Positions 35,099-42,045 of a stretch of DNA of 42,045 nucleotides are shown here, piece by piece. Positions within the stretch are counted from its first letter, which is position 1; each line of letters begins with the position of its first letter. Position numbers and translations under genes: made by a program. This DNA is from Rubrivivax sp. Its GTDB lineage: Bacteria; Pseudomonadota; Gammaproteobacteria; Burkholderiales; Burkholderiaceae_C. Under the pieces are notes generated by a model. The model worked only from the letters and a program-made list of their open reading frames with translations. It ran no database searches and had not been told where the DNA came from. Location of the stretch: the NCBI GenBank assembly GCA_021298085.1, contig JAJTDE010000019.1, forward strand, positions 1 through 42,045. The letters run 5' to 3'.

Positions 35099-35113
35099 AC
35101 CCCGCGCTTTTTT
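35089..35113 (+). terminator. Intrinsic terminator (attenuator) before thrS
   Basis: AAGCGCGG (35089-35096) pairs with CCGCGCTT (35102-35109) around a 5-base loop, followed by a run of T to 35113. It is a typical rho-independent terminator, placed 92 bases before the thrS start and after the threonine-rich leader ORF. Confidence 0.88.
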
Positions 35114-35204
35114 GTTGCCTGCGAGCCCTGAATACCCATCGAGAGCCGATGCACCAGGCCGCGCCGCGCACCGCCGCCGCAGGCCCCCACGGAGCCCACA
35201 CACC

Positions 35205-37112
35205 ATGATCACGATCACGCTTCCCGACAACTCACAGCGTCAGTTCCCGGCGCCCTTGACCGTGGCCGACGTGGCCGCCTCCATCGGCCCGGGCCTGGCC
35301 AAGGCCGCACTCGGCGGCAAGGTCAATGGCCAGCTCGTCGACACCAGCCATCGGCTGGACGCCGATGTCCAGCTGGCCATCGTCACCGACAAGGACGCCG
35401 ACGGCCTGGAGATGATCCGCCACTCCACGGCCCACCTGCTGGCCTATGCCGTCAAGGAACTGTTCCCCGACGCCCAGGTGACCATCGGCCCGGTCATCGA
35501 CAACGGCTTCTACTACGACTTCTCCTACAAGCGCCCCTTCACCCCGGACGACCTGGCCGCCATCGAGCAGCGGATGATGGAGCTGGCCAAGAAGGACGAG
35601 CCCGTGCAGCGCCGCGTACTGCCGCGCGATGACGCAGTGGCCTACTTCAAGGGCCTGGGCGAGCACTACAAGGCCGAGATCATCGCCAGCATCCCGGCCG
35701 ACCAAGACGTCTCGCTGTACCGCGAGGGCGCCTTCGAAGACCTCTGCCGCGGCCCGCACGTGCCCAGCACCGGCAAGCTCAAGCACTTCAAGCTGATGAA
35801 GGTGGCCGGCGCCTACTGGCGCGGCGACCACCGCAACGAGATGCTGCAGCGCATCTACGGCACCGCCTGGGCCAGCAAGGACGACCTGGCGGCCTACCTG
35901 AAGCGCCTGGAAGAGGCCGAGAAGCGGGACCACCGCAAGCTCGGCCGCGAGCTGGACCTCTTCCACCTGGACGAGCACAGCCCCGGCACGGTGTTCTGGC
36001 ACCCCAAGGGCTGGACGGTGTGGCAGGAGGTGGAGCAGTACATGCGCCGCATCTACCGCGACAACGGCTACCAGGAAGTCAAGGGCCCGCAGATCCTCGA
36101 CCAGGGGCTGTGGGAGAAGACCGGCCACTGGCAGAAGTACCGAGAGAACATGTTCACCACGGAATCGGAAAAGCGCGACTACGCGCTCAAGCCGATGAAC
36201 TGCCCTGGCCACATCCTGATCTTCAAGCAAGGCATCAAGAGCTACCGCGATTTGCCGCTGCGCTTTGGTGAATTTGGCCAGTGCCACCGCAACGAGCCCA
36301 CCGGGGGCCTGCACGGCATCATGCGTGTGCGCGCCTTCACGCAGGACGACGGTCACATCTTCTGCACCGAAGACCAGATCCTGCCCGAGTGCACGGCCTA
36401 CACGGCGCTGCTGCAGGCGGTGTACAAGGACTTTGGCTTCACCGACATCCTGTACAAGGTGGCCACGCGGCCGGCGGCGCGCATCGGCAGCGACGAGAGC
36501 TGGGACAAGGCCGAACATGCGCTGATGGAGAGCCTGCGCGCCAGTGGCTGCGAATTTGTCATCGCTCCGGGTGATGGGGCCTTCTACGGCCCGAAGATCG
36601 AGTACACGCTGAAGGACGCCATCGGCCGTGAATGGCAGTGCGGCACCATGCAGGTGGATTTCTTCATGGCCGAACGCCTGGGCGCCGAGTACGTGGCCGA
36701 GGATTCCAGCCGCAGGACCCCGGTGATGCTGCACCGCGCCATCGTCGGCAGCCTGGAGCGTTTTATCGGCATCCTGATCGAGCAGCATGCCGGCGCGCTG
36801 CCGGTATGGCTGGCGCCGCAGCAGGTCAGCGTGCTCTCCATCACCGAGGCGCAGGCCGAATACGCCGCTGAAGTGGCGAAAACGCTGCAAAAACAAGGAG
36901 TTAGGGCCTCAGCAGATGTGCGCAACGAGAAAATAACCTATAAAATCCGCGAGCATTCGTTGCAAAAGGTCCCGTTCATCCTTGTCGTGGGCGACAAGGA
37001 AAAGGCAAACGGGGCCGTCGCCGTGCGCGCCCGCGGCAACCGGGATCTGGGTGTGATGCCTCTTGTGCAGTTTGCAGAGCTGCTGCAGCAAGACATTCAC
37101 GCCAAGTCCTGA
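35205..37112 (+). CDS. thrS: Threonyl-tRNA synthetase
   Basis: A class II synthetase of 635 residues, normal length, which charges tRNA-Thr in the cytoplasm. Domains in order: N-terminal TGS (residues 1-60), the editing domain with [16 protein letters not shown] and later a conserved Cys-containing segment, and the catalytic core. The core's zinc ligands lie in [30 protein letters not shown] and [16 protein letters not shown]. The C-terminal anticodon-binding domain follows. GGAG precedes ATG 35205. It is the first gene of the block thrS-infC-rpmI-rplT-pheS-pheT and sits behind a predicted Thr-dependent attenuator. Confidence 0.97.
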   Translation: MITITLPDNSQRQFPAPLTVADVAASIGPGLAKAALGGKVNGQLVDTSHRLDADVQLAIVTDKDADGLEMIRHSTAHLLAYAVKELFPDAQVTIGPVIDNGFYYDFSYKRPFTPDDLAAIEQRMMELAKKDEPVQRRVLPRDDAVAYFKGLGEHYKAEIIASIPADQDVSLYREGAFEDLCRGPHVPSTGKLKHFKLMKVAGAYWRGDHRNEMLQRIYGTAWASKDDLAAYLKRLEEAEKRDHRKLGRELDLFHLDEHSPGTVFWHPKGWTVWQEVEQYMRRIYRDNGYQEVKGPQILDQGLWEKTGHWQKYRENMFTTESEKRDYALKPMNCPGHILIFKQGIKSYRDLPLRFGEFGQCHRNEPTGGLHGIMRVRAFTQDDGHIFCTEDQILPECTAYTALLQAVYKDFGFTDILYKVATRPAARIGSDESWDKAEHALMESLRASGCEFVIAPGDGAFYGPKIEYTLKDAIGREWQCGTMQVDFFMAERLGAEYVAEDSSRRTPVMLHRAIVGSLERFIGILIEQHAGALPVWLAPQQVSVLSITEAQAEYAAEVAKTLQKQGVRASADVRNEKITYKIREHSLQKVPFILVVGDKEKANGAVAVRARGNRDLGVMPLVQFAELLQQDIHAKS

Positions 37113-37134
37113 GTCGGTGCAACGATGAGCCAGC

Positions 37135-37196
37135 AGCCCGGTGGTGTCGCCGGGCTGGCTGCACCTGATGACAGCAGGGTTGCCGTGTGGCAACCC
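37135..37196 (+). other. Two strong hairpins between thrS and infC
   Basis: The 168-base gap before infC contains AGCCCGG/CCGGGCT (37135-37156, loop 8) and GGGTTGCC/GGCAACCC (37177-37196, GTGT loop). No T-run follows. They may stabilise or regulate the infC message; in E. coli this gap holds infC promoters. A function here is not proven. Confidence 0.4.
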
Positions 37197-37280
37197 GTCG
37201 CAGGTGGTGTGGGTCTCGTCGGGGCGTTCATGGGTTGGTGTGCCAGTGGGCCTTGCTGGTGCGACAAAGGGGTTTGAACC

Positions 37281-37829
37281 ATCGCTACTTTCATGGACCG
37301 GCGCGTCCCCAATGCGGAGCGCAAGCACAGGCTGAACCGGGAAATCATGGCGCCGCAGGTGCGCTTGAACGGTGTCGAGAACGAGCCTCTGGGTGTGGTT
37401 CCCATCCTGGAAGCCCTTCGGATGGCCGGCGAGCTCGACGTCGATCTGGTCGAGATCGCTGCCCAGGCGGACCCTCCCGTGTGCCGGTTGATGGACTACG
37501 GCAAGTTCAAGTACCAGGAGCAGAAGCGCGCAGCCGAAGCCAAGGCCAAGCAGAAGGTCATCGAGATCAAGGAAGTCAAGTTCAGGCCAGGCACCGACGA
37601 TGGCGACTACGCCATCAAGATGCGCAACCTGCGCCGCTTCATCGCCGAAGACGGCGACAAGGGCAAGGTCACGCTGCGCTTCCGCGGCCGCGAGATCACC
37701 CACCAGGAAATCGGCATGCGCATGCTGGAACGCATCCGCGATGAGCTCGCCGATGTGGCGCTGGTGGAAAACATGCCCAAGCTCGAAGGCCGCCAGATGA
37801 TCATGGTGCTGGCGCCCAAGCGAAAGTAA
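37281..37829 (+). CDS. infC: Translation initiation factor IF-3, predicted ATC start
   Basis: IF-3 binds the 30S subunit and rejects non-AUG starts. The protein shows the family blocks [62 protein letters not shown] and [14 protein letters not shown], ending [10 protein letters not shown]. The first ATG is 37293, but the only good ribosome site, AAAGGGG, ends 20 bases before it and 8 bases before the in-frame ATC at 37281. Starting there gives 182 residues beginning (M)[11 protein letters not shown] rare start codon is the known basis of infC autoregulation in E. coli (AUU). The gene is followed by rpmI and rplT as usual. Confidence 0.93.
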   Translation: MATFMDRRVPNAERKHRLNREIMAPQVRLNGVENEPLGVVPILEALRMAGELDVDLVEIAAQADPPVCRLMDYGKFKYQEQKRAAEAKAKQKVIEIKEVKFRPGTDDGDYAIKMRNLRRFIAEDGDKGKVTLRFRGREITHQEIGMRMLERIRDELADVALVENMPKLEGRQMIMVLAPKRK

Positions 37830-37834
37830 GTGGT

Positions 37835-37890
37835 GTGGTGCGCTGCGGCGCACCACAAGCAGGATTCCAGTGCCGGGTCTGGTCACCCGG
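37835..37890 (+). other. Structured leader of rpmI-rplT
   Basis: In the 140 bases between infC and rpmI are a perfect hairpin GTGGTGCGC/GCGCACCAC (37835-37856, loop TGCG) and CCGGGT/ACCCGG (37873-37890). The ribosomal protein L20 represses rpmI-rplT by binding structured leader RNA in other bacteria; this region is the likely equivalent, but no specific L20 site is recognised. Confidence 0.4.
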
Positions 37891-37969
37891 TGCCGGAAAA
37901 GAAGCCGGTACAGGCCATCAAGCGCTTCTCATCGAAGCCGCCTGTGCAGGCAATCTAAAAGGAGCAGTC

Positions 37970-38173
37970 ATGCCCAAAATGAAGACCAAGAGCAGCGCGA
38001 AGAAGCGCTTTCGTGTTCGTCCGGGTGGCACCGTCAAGCGCGGTCAAGCCTACAAGCGTCACATCCTGACGAAGAAGACCACGAAGAACAAGCGCCACCT
38101 GCGTGGGCCGGCGAACGTGCACGAGACCAACATGGGCCACATCGCTGCGATGCTGCCTTTTGCTGGCCTCTGA
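37970..38173 (+). CDS. rpmI: 50S ribosomal protein L35
   Basis: A 67-residue basic protein with the L35 signature [20 protein letters not shown] and the block [19 protein letters not shown] strong ribosome site (AAAAGGAG) precedes ATG 37970. The open frame extends upstream but without coding character. rplT follows after 27 bases. It is part of the large ribosomal subunit. Confidence 0.98.
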   Translation: MPKMKTKSSAKKRFRVRPGGTVKRGQAYKRHILTKKTTKNKRHLRGPANVHETNMGHIAAMLPFAGL

Positions 38174-38200
38174 TCACCACAGCGTACAAGGAGCACTCAT

Positions 38201-38557
38201 ATGCCTCGCGTCAAACGTGGTGTCACCGCACACGCCCGTCACAAGAAGATCCTGAAGCTCGCCAAGGGTTTCCGCGGTCGTCGCAAGAACGTCTTCCGCA
38301 TCGCCAAGCAGGCGGTGATGAAGGCTGGCCAGTACGCCTATCGCGACCGTCGTACCCGCAAGCGGGTCTTCCGCCAGCTCTGGATCGCCCGTATCAACGC
38401 GGCGTCCCGTGAACTGGGTGTCACTTACAGCAAGTTCATGGCCGGCCTGAAGAAGGCGCAGATCGACATCGACCGCAAGGTCCTGGCCGATCTGGCTGTG
38501 CGCGATCCTGCCGCCTTTGGCAGCATCGTTGCCAAGGTGAAGGCCCAGCTGAGCTGA
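38201..38557 (+). CDS. rplT: 50S ribosomal protein L20
   Basis: A 118-residue basic ribosomal protein. It begins [19 protein letters not shown] and contains [41 protein letters not shown] and [23 protein letters not shown], all typical of L20. It is needed for early 50S assembly and commonly represses its own operon. AAGGAG precedes ATG. A terminator-like hairpin lies between it and pheS. Confidence 0.98.
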   Translation: MPRVKRGVTAHARHKKILKLAKGFRGRRKNVFRIAKQAVMKAGQYAYRDRRTRKRVFRQLWIARINAASRELGVTYSKFMAGLKKAQIDIDRKVLADLAVRDPAAFGSIVAKVKAQLS

Positions 38558-38623
38558 TCTGCATGGCGGTGTCTGGCGTCGGGGTGAATGCCCTGCGCCC
38601 GTGGCCGCCGTGAACACCTCTCC

Positions 38624-38652
38624 AAGGCCGTCACCTGGTGGCGGCCTTTTTT
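38624..38652 (+). terminator. Intrinsic terminator between rplT and pheS
   Basis: AAGGCCGTCAC pairs with GTGGCGGCCTT (38624-38648, 11 base pairs with one G-T wobble, 3-base loop), followed by a T-run to 38652 and further T-rich sequence. It should stop much of the ribosomal-protein transcription before pheST. An upstream GGCCGCC (38603-38609) could pair with the 3' arm instead. Confidence 0.82.
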
Positions 38653-38686
38653 CTTTTGGTTCCCCCAAAATCTGCAGAGCCCTGCC

Positions 38687-39739
38687 ATGGCTGAATTGCA
38701 AGCGCTGTTGTCCCAGGCCCAGGCCGAGTTTGCTGCCGCCCCCACCGCGGCCGAACTGGAAAACGCCAAGGCCCGCTTCCTGGGCAAGACCGGCCGCGTG
38801 ACCGAGCTGCTGAAGTCACTGGGATCGCTCAGCGTCGACGAGAAGAAGCGCCAGGGCGCCGAGATCAACCAGCTCAAGGGCGCCATCGAGGCCGCGCTGC
38901 AGGCCCGCCGCGACGCGCTGGCCGCCGCTGAACTCGACGCCCAGCTCAAGGCCCAGGCGCTGGACGTCACGCTGCCCGGCCGCCAGCGTGGCATGGGTGG
39001 CCTGCACCCGGTCAGCCGCGCCATCGAACGCATCGAGTCCATCTTCGGTTCCATGGGTTTTGACGTGGCCGAAGGCCCCGAGATCGAGACCGACTGGATG
39101 AGCTTCACCGCGTTGAACAACCCGGAGAACCACCCGGCGCGTTCCATGCAGGACACCTTCTACGTGGACATGAAGGACGCCCAGGGGCGCTGGCTGAACC
39201 TGCGCCCGCACACCAGCCCGATGCAGGTGCGCTATGCCCGCGCGCACGCCGAACGCCATGCGGCCGCGGCGGCCGACGGCAGCATGCCCGAGATCCGCGT
39301 CATTGCCCCAGGCCGCACCTACCGCGTCGACAGCGACGCCACCCACTCACCGATGTTTCACCAGTGCGAGGGTCTGTGGATCGGCCAGGCCATCAGCTTC
39401 AAGGACCTGAAGGTTGTCTTCACCGAATTCCTGCGGGAGTTCTTCGAGGACAGTGGGTTGCAGACCCGCTTTCGCCCGAGCTACTTCCCCTTCACCGAGC
39501 CCAGCGCCGAGATCGACATGATGTTTGCCAGCGGGCCGCTGAAAGGCCGCTGGCTGGAGGTGGCTGGCTCTGGCCAGGTGCATCCGAACGTGGTGCGCAA
39601 CTACGGGCTGGACCCTGAGCACTGGATCGGCTTTGCCTTTGGCATGGGCCCTGACCGCCTGGCCATGCTGCGTTATGGCGTGAGCGACTTGCGGCTGTTC
39701 TTCGACGGTGACCTGCGCTTCCTGTCGCAGTTCCGCTGA
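38687..39739 (+). CDS. pheS: Phenylalanyl-tRNA synthetase alpha subunit
   Basis: The catalytic class II subunit, 350 residues, normal length. A helical N-terminal arm (residues 1-90) is followed by the core: [22 protein letters not shown], motif 2 region [25 protein letters not shown], and motif 3 near [33 protein letters not shown] forms part of the amino acid pocket. ATG 38687 is chosen; the same frame stays open upstream through the terminator to ATG 38588, giving residues unlike PheS. It forms an alpha2beta2 enzyme with PheT encoded 44 bases downstream. Confidence 0.97.
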   Translation: MAELQALLSQAQAEFAAAPTAAELENAKARFLGKTGRVTELLKSLGSLSVDEKKRQGAEINQLKGAIEAALQARRDALAAAELDAQLKAQALDVTLPGRQRGMGGLHPVSRAIERIESIFGSMGFDVAEGPEIETDWMSFTALNNPENHPARSMQDTFYVDMKDAQGRWLNLRPHTSPMQVRYARAHAERHAAAAADGSMPEIRVIAPGRTYRVDSDATHSPMFHQCEGLWIGQAISFKDLKVVFTEFLREFFEDSGLQTRFRPSYFPFTEPSAEIDMMFASGPLKGRWLEVAGSGQVHPNVVRNYGLDPEHWIGFAFGMGPDRLAMLRYGVSDLRLFFDGDLRFLSQFR

Positions 39740-39783
39740 AGCTTGAGCCTGCTAACCGCAAACCTCTGACCTGAGTCGACGTC

Positions 39784-42045
39784 ATGCAATTCCCCGAGAG
39801 CTGGTTGCGCGAGTTCTGCAACCCCCCCCTGAATACCCAGCAACTGGCTGAGCTGCTCACCATGTCCGGCATGGAAGTGGAGGAGCTGCGCCCGGTGGCG
39901 CCGCCGTTCAGCCGCATTGTGGTGGCCGAGATCGTCGAAGCAGTTCAGCACCCCAACGCCGACAAGCTGCGGGTGTGCAAGGTCAATGCCGGCCAGCACG
40001 CGCCCGAAGGCCTGCTGCAGATCGTCTGTGGCGCGCCGAATGCGCGTGCCGGTATCCGCGTGCCGCTCGCGCTGGTGGGTGCTGAGCTGCCCCCCGGCGA
40101 CGACGGCAAGCCTTTCAAGATCGGCGTGGGCAAGCTGCGTGGCGTGGAAAGCTTCGGCATGCTGTGCTCGGCCCGTGAGCTGAAGCTCTCGGAAGACCAT
40201 GGCGGCCTGCTCGAACTCTCGCCTGAGGCACCCGTCGGAGCTGACATTCGAGACCATCTGCAGCTGGACGACACGGTCTTCACGCTCAAGCTGACGCCGA
40301 ACCTGGGCCATGCGCTCAGCGTCTACGGCATCGCCCGCGAGGTCTCGGCCCTGACCGGCACCCCGATGACCGTTCCCGCCATCCCCGCGGTGGCGCCCAC
40401 GCATGCCCAGACGCTGCCGGTGAAGGTGCTGGCGCCTGACCTGTGCGGCCGCTTCAGCGGCCGTGTGGTGACGGGTGTGAACACGCGCGCCAAGACGCCC
40501 CAGTGGATGGTCGACAGGCTGGCCCGCTGCGGCCAGCGTTCGGTGACCGCGCTGGTGGACATCTCCAACTACGTGATGTTCGAGTTCGGCCGGCCTTCGC
40601 ACATCTTCGACCTCGACAAGATCCACCAGGGCCTCACGGTGCGCTGGGGTCGGCCGGGCGAACAGCTGAAGCTGCTCAACGGCAACACCATTGAGGTCGA
40701 CGAGCATGTAGGTGTCATCGCCGACGAGCAGGCGGTGGAATCACTCGCCGGCATCATGGGCGGTGACGCCACGGCCGTCAGCGACGACACCCGCAACATC
40801 TACATCGAGGCGGCCTTCTGGTGGCCGGCCGCTGTGGCCGGGCGTTCACGGCGCTTCAATTTCTCCACCGACGCCGGCCATCGTTTCGAGCGCGGAGTGG
40901 ACCCCGCACTCACCGTCGAGCACATCGAGCGCATCACCGCGCTGGTGCAGTCCATCTGCGGCGGCGAGGCCGGCCCGATGGACGACCAGACCCTGAGTCT
41001 GCCCGCTGCCCAGCCGGTGACACTGCGCGTGGCGCGTGCCAGCCGGGTGCTGGGCATGCCGGTGAGCCAGGCGCAATGCGCCGATGTCTTCCGCCGCCTG
41101 GGCCTCCAGTTCAGCGAAGGGGAGGGCACGCTCAGTGTCACCCCGCCGAGCTGGCGCTTTGACATCGCCATCGAGGAAGACCTGATCGAGGAAGTGGTGC
41201 GGGTGATCGGCCTGCACCAGCTGCCCGACGCCGCGCCGCTGGCGCCCGTGACACCGCGTGTGCGCAGTGAATCCAAGGCCAGTGCCTGGGCCGTGCGCCA
41301 TGCGCTGGCCAGCCTGGGTTACCAGGAAACCATCAACTTCAGCTTTGTCGAGGAACGCTGGGAGCACGAACTTGCCGGCAACCCCGACCCGATCAAGGTC
41401 CTCAACCCGATTGCTGCGCCGCTGTCGGTGATGCGTTCATCGCTGATGGGCAGCCTGGTCCATGTGCTCAAGGCCAACTTGGCGCGCCGCGCCGCGCGGG
41501 TGCGCGTGTTTGAGGTGGGCCGTGTCTTCCGGCGTGATGCGGCCGTGGCCGATACGCTGAGCACCGTGGCCGGCGTGCACCAGCCCATGCGGGTGGCGGG
41601 CCTGGCCTATGGCCCTGGCGACGCGCTCCAGTGGGGCCAGAAGGAACGCCTGGTGGACTTCTTCGACGCCAAGGGCGATGTCGAAGCCCTGCTGGCGCCG
41701 CGGGTCGTGCGCTGCGTGCCCGATGAGCACCCCGCGCTGCACCCGGGCCGTTGTGCGCGGGTGGAGCTGGACGGCCAGGCCATCGGTTTTGTCGGCGAGC
41801 TGCACCCGAAGTGGCGCCAAGCCTATGAACTGCCACAAGCGCCGGTGTTGTTCGAGCTGGACCTGCAGGCCGTGCTGTCGCGGCCGCTGCCGCAGTTCGA
41901 AGCGCTGTCGCGCCAGCCTTCAGCCCAGCGTGACCTGGCGCTGGTGGTGGGTGATGGTGTCAGCCATGATGCGCTGCTGGCCGCGCTGAAGGATGATCCG
42001 CAGCGGCTGGTTCGCTCGGCGACCTTGTTCGACATCTACAAGCCT
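39784..42045 (+). CDS. pheT: Phenylalanyl-tRNA synthetase beta subunit (3' end outside window)
   Basis: The first 754 codons of pheT; the family length is about 800, so about 50 residues are missing at the right edge. It begins [25 protein letters not shown]. Domains in order: EMAP/tRNA-binding-like domain (residues about 40-150, [14 protein letters not shown] and [19 protein letters not shown]), B3/B4 editing domain (about 215-385, [22 protein letters not shown]), B5 domain, the catalytic-like core, and the start of the C-terminal anticodon-binding domain ([13 protein letters not shown]). It is cotranscribed with pheS. Confidence 0.97.
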   Translation, partial: MQFPESWLREFCNPPLNTQQLAELLTMSGMEVEELRPVAPPFSRIVVAEIVEAVQHPNADKLRVCKVNAGQHAPEGLLQIVCGAPNARAGIRVPLALVGAELPPGDDGKPFKIGVGKLRGVESFGMLCSARELKLSEDHGGLLELSPEAPVGADIRDHLQLDDTVFTLKLTPNLGHALSVYGIAREVSALTGTPMTVPAIPAVAPTHAQTLPVKVLAPDLCGRFSGRVVTGVNTRAKTPQWMVDRLARCGQRSVTALVDISNYVMFEFGRPSHIFDLDKIHQGLTVRWGRPGEQLKLLNGNTIEVDEHVGVIADEQAVESLAGIMGGDATAVSDDTRNIYIEAAFWWPAAVAGRSRRFNFSTDAGHRFERGVDPALTVEHIERITALVQSICGGEAGPMDDQTLSLPAAQPVTLRVARASRVLGMPVSQAQCADVFRRLGLQFSEGEGTLSVTPPSWRFDIAIEEDLIEEVVRVIGLHQLPDAAPLAPVTPRVRSESKASAWAVRHALASLGYQETINFSFVEERWEHELAGNPDPIKVLNPIAAPLSVMRSSLMGSLVHVLKANLARRAARVRVFEVGRVFRRDAAVADTLSTVAGVHQPMRVAGLAYGPGDALQWGQKERLVDFFDAKGDVEALLAPRVVRCVPDEHPALHPGRCARVELDGQAIGFVGELHPKWRQAYELPQAPVLFELDLQAVLSRPLPQFEALSRQPSAQRDLALVVGDGVSHDALLAALKDDPQRLVRSATLFDIYKP

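Noticed and set aside
35232..36896. A 554-codon open frame antisense to thrS
   Set aside because: It is a shadow of the GC-rich thrS codons; composition is His/Val/Leu/Gly-rich without any recognisable domain, and thrS is certain.
38588..38686. N-terminal extension of pheS through the terminator
   Set aside because: The extra residues do not resemble PheS, and the T-run of a terminator explains the Phe-rich translation.

Overview
The window is GC-rich chromosomal DNA with tightly packed genes and many ATGA stop/start overlaps. The gene content points to a betaproteobacterium of the order Burkholderiales, probably near Comamonadaceae/Sphaerotilaceae (Ideonella/Rubrivivax-like). The signs are a Bug-type tripartite tricarboxylate receptor, TRAP transporters, a protocatechuate 4,5-cleavage cluster and the thrS-infC-rpmI-rplT-pheS-pheT block. 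The genus is inference. I see no rRNA, tRNA, CRISPR array, IS element or phage gene.

Layout. 1-2700: a frameshifted BNR/sialidase-type gene running off the left edge, a small conserved hypothetical gene, and a DadA-type oxidoreductase behind a tandem glycine riboswitch (2375-2603). 2688-6333: a Bug receptor divergent from a LysR regulator, a DUF1232 membrane protein and a metallo-beta-lactamase-fold lipoprotein. 6390-21882: a large catabolic region. It starts with a TetR regulator, a TRAP transporter (dctQ-dctM-dctP), a type II dehydroquinase, an AroE-like dehydrogenase, an HPPD-like VOC protein and a 3-dehydroshikimate dehydratase. It continues with ligJ, ligK, a DUF1932 dehydrogenase, ligI, a tannase/MHETase-family lipoprotein and ligA-ligB-ligC. 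An antisense DUF2721 gene sits between the two halves.

Together the region can be read as import and dehydration of quinate/shikimate-type compounds to protocatechuate. An esterase would add gallate or protocatechuate released from plant esters. Ring opening and lower-pathway steps (LigAB, LigC, LigI, LigJ, LigK) then lead to pyruvate and oxaloacetate. No gene for the LigU/GalD oxalomesaconate isomerase is visible; an uncharacterised dehydrogenase lies between ligK and ligI instead.

21943-34949: mostly housekeeping and hypothetical genes. These are two membrane proteins, a protein with a C-terminal J domain, two overlapping aldo/keto reductases, an ammonium transporter with a clear sigma54 promoter and no glnK, an HI0933-type flavoprotein, an SDR, small exported or membrane proteins, Tex, and a patatin-like protein.

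35013-42045: the translation block thrS-infC-rpmI-rplT-pheS-pheT (pheT cut by the right edge). The most striking signal of the window is upstream of thrS. A 13-codon ORF with five threonine codons is followed by mutually exclusive antiterminator and terminator hairpins, the layout of a ribosome-mediated attenuator responding to Thr-tRNA. infC appears to start at a non-AUG ATC codon.
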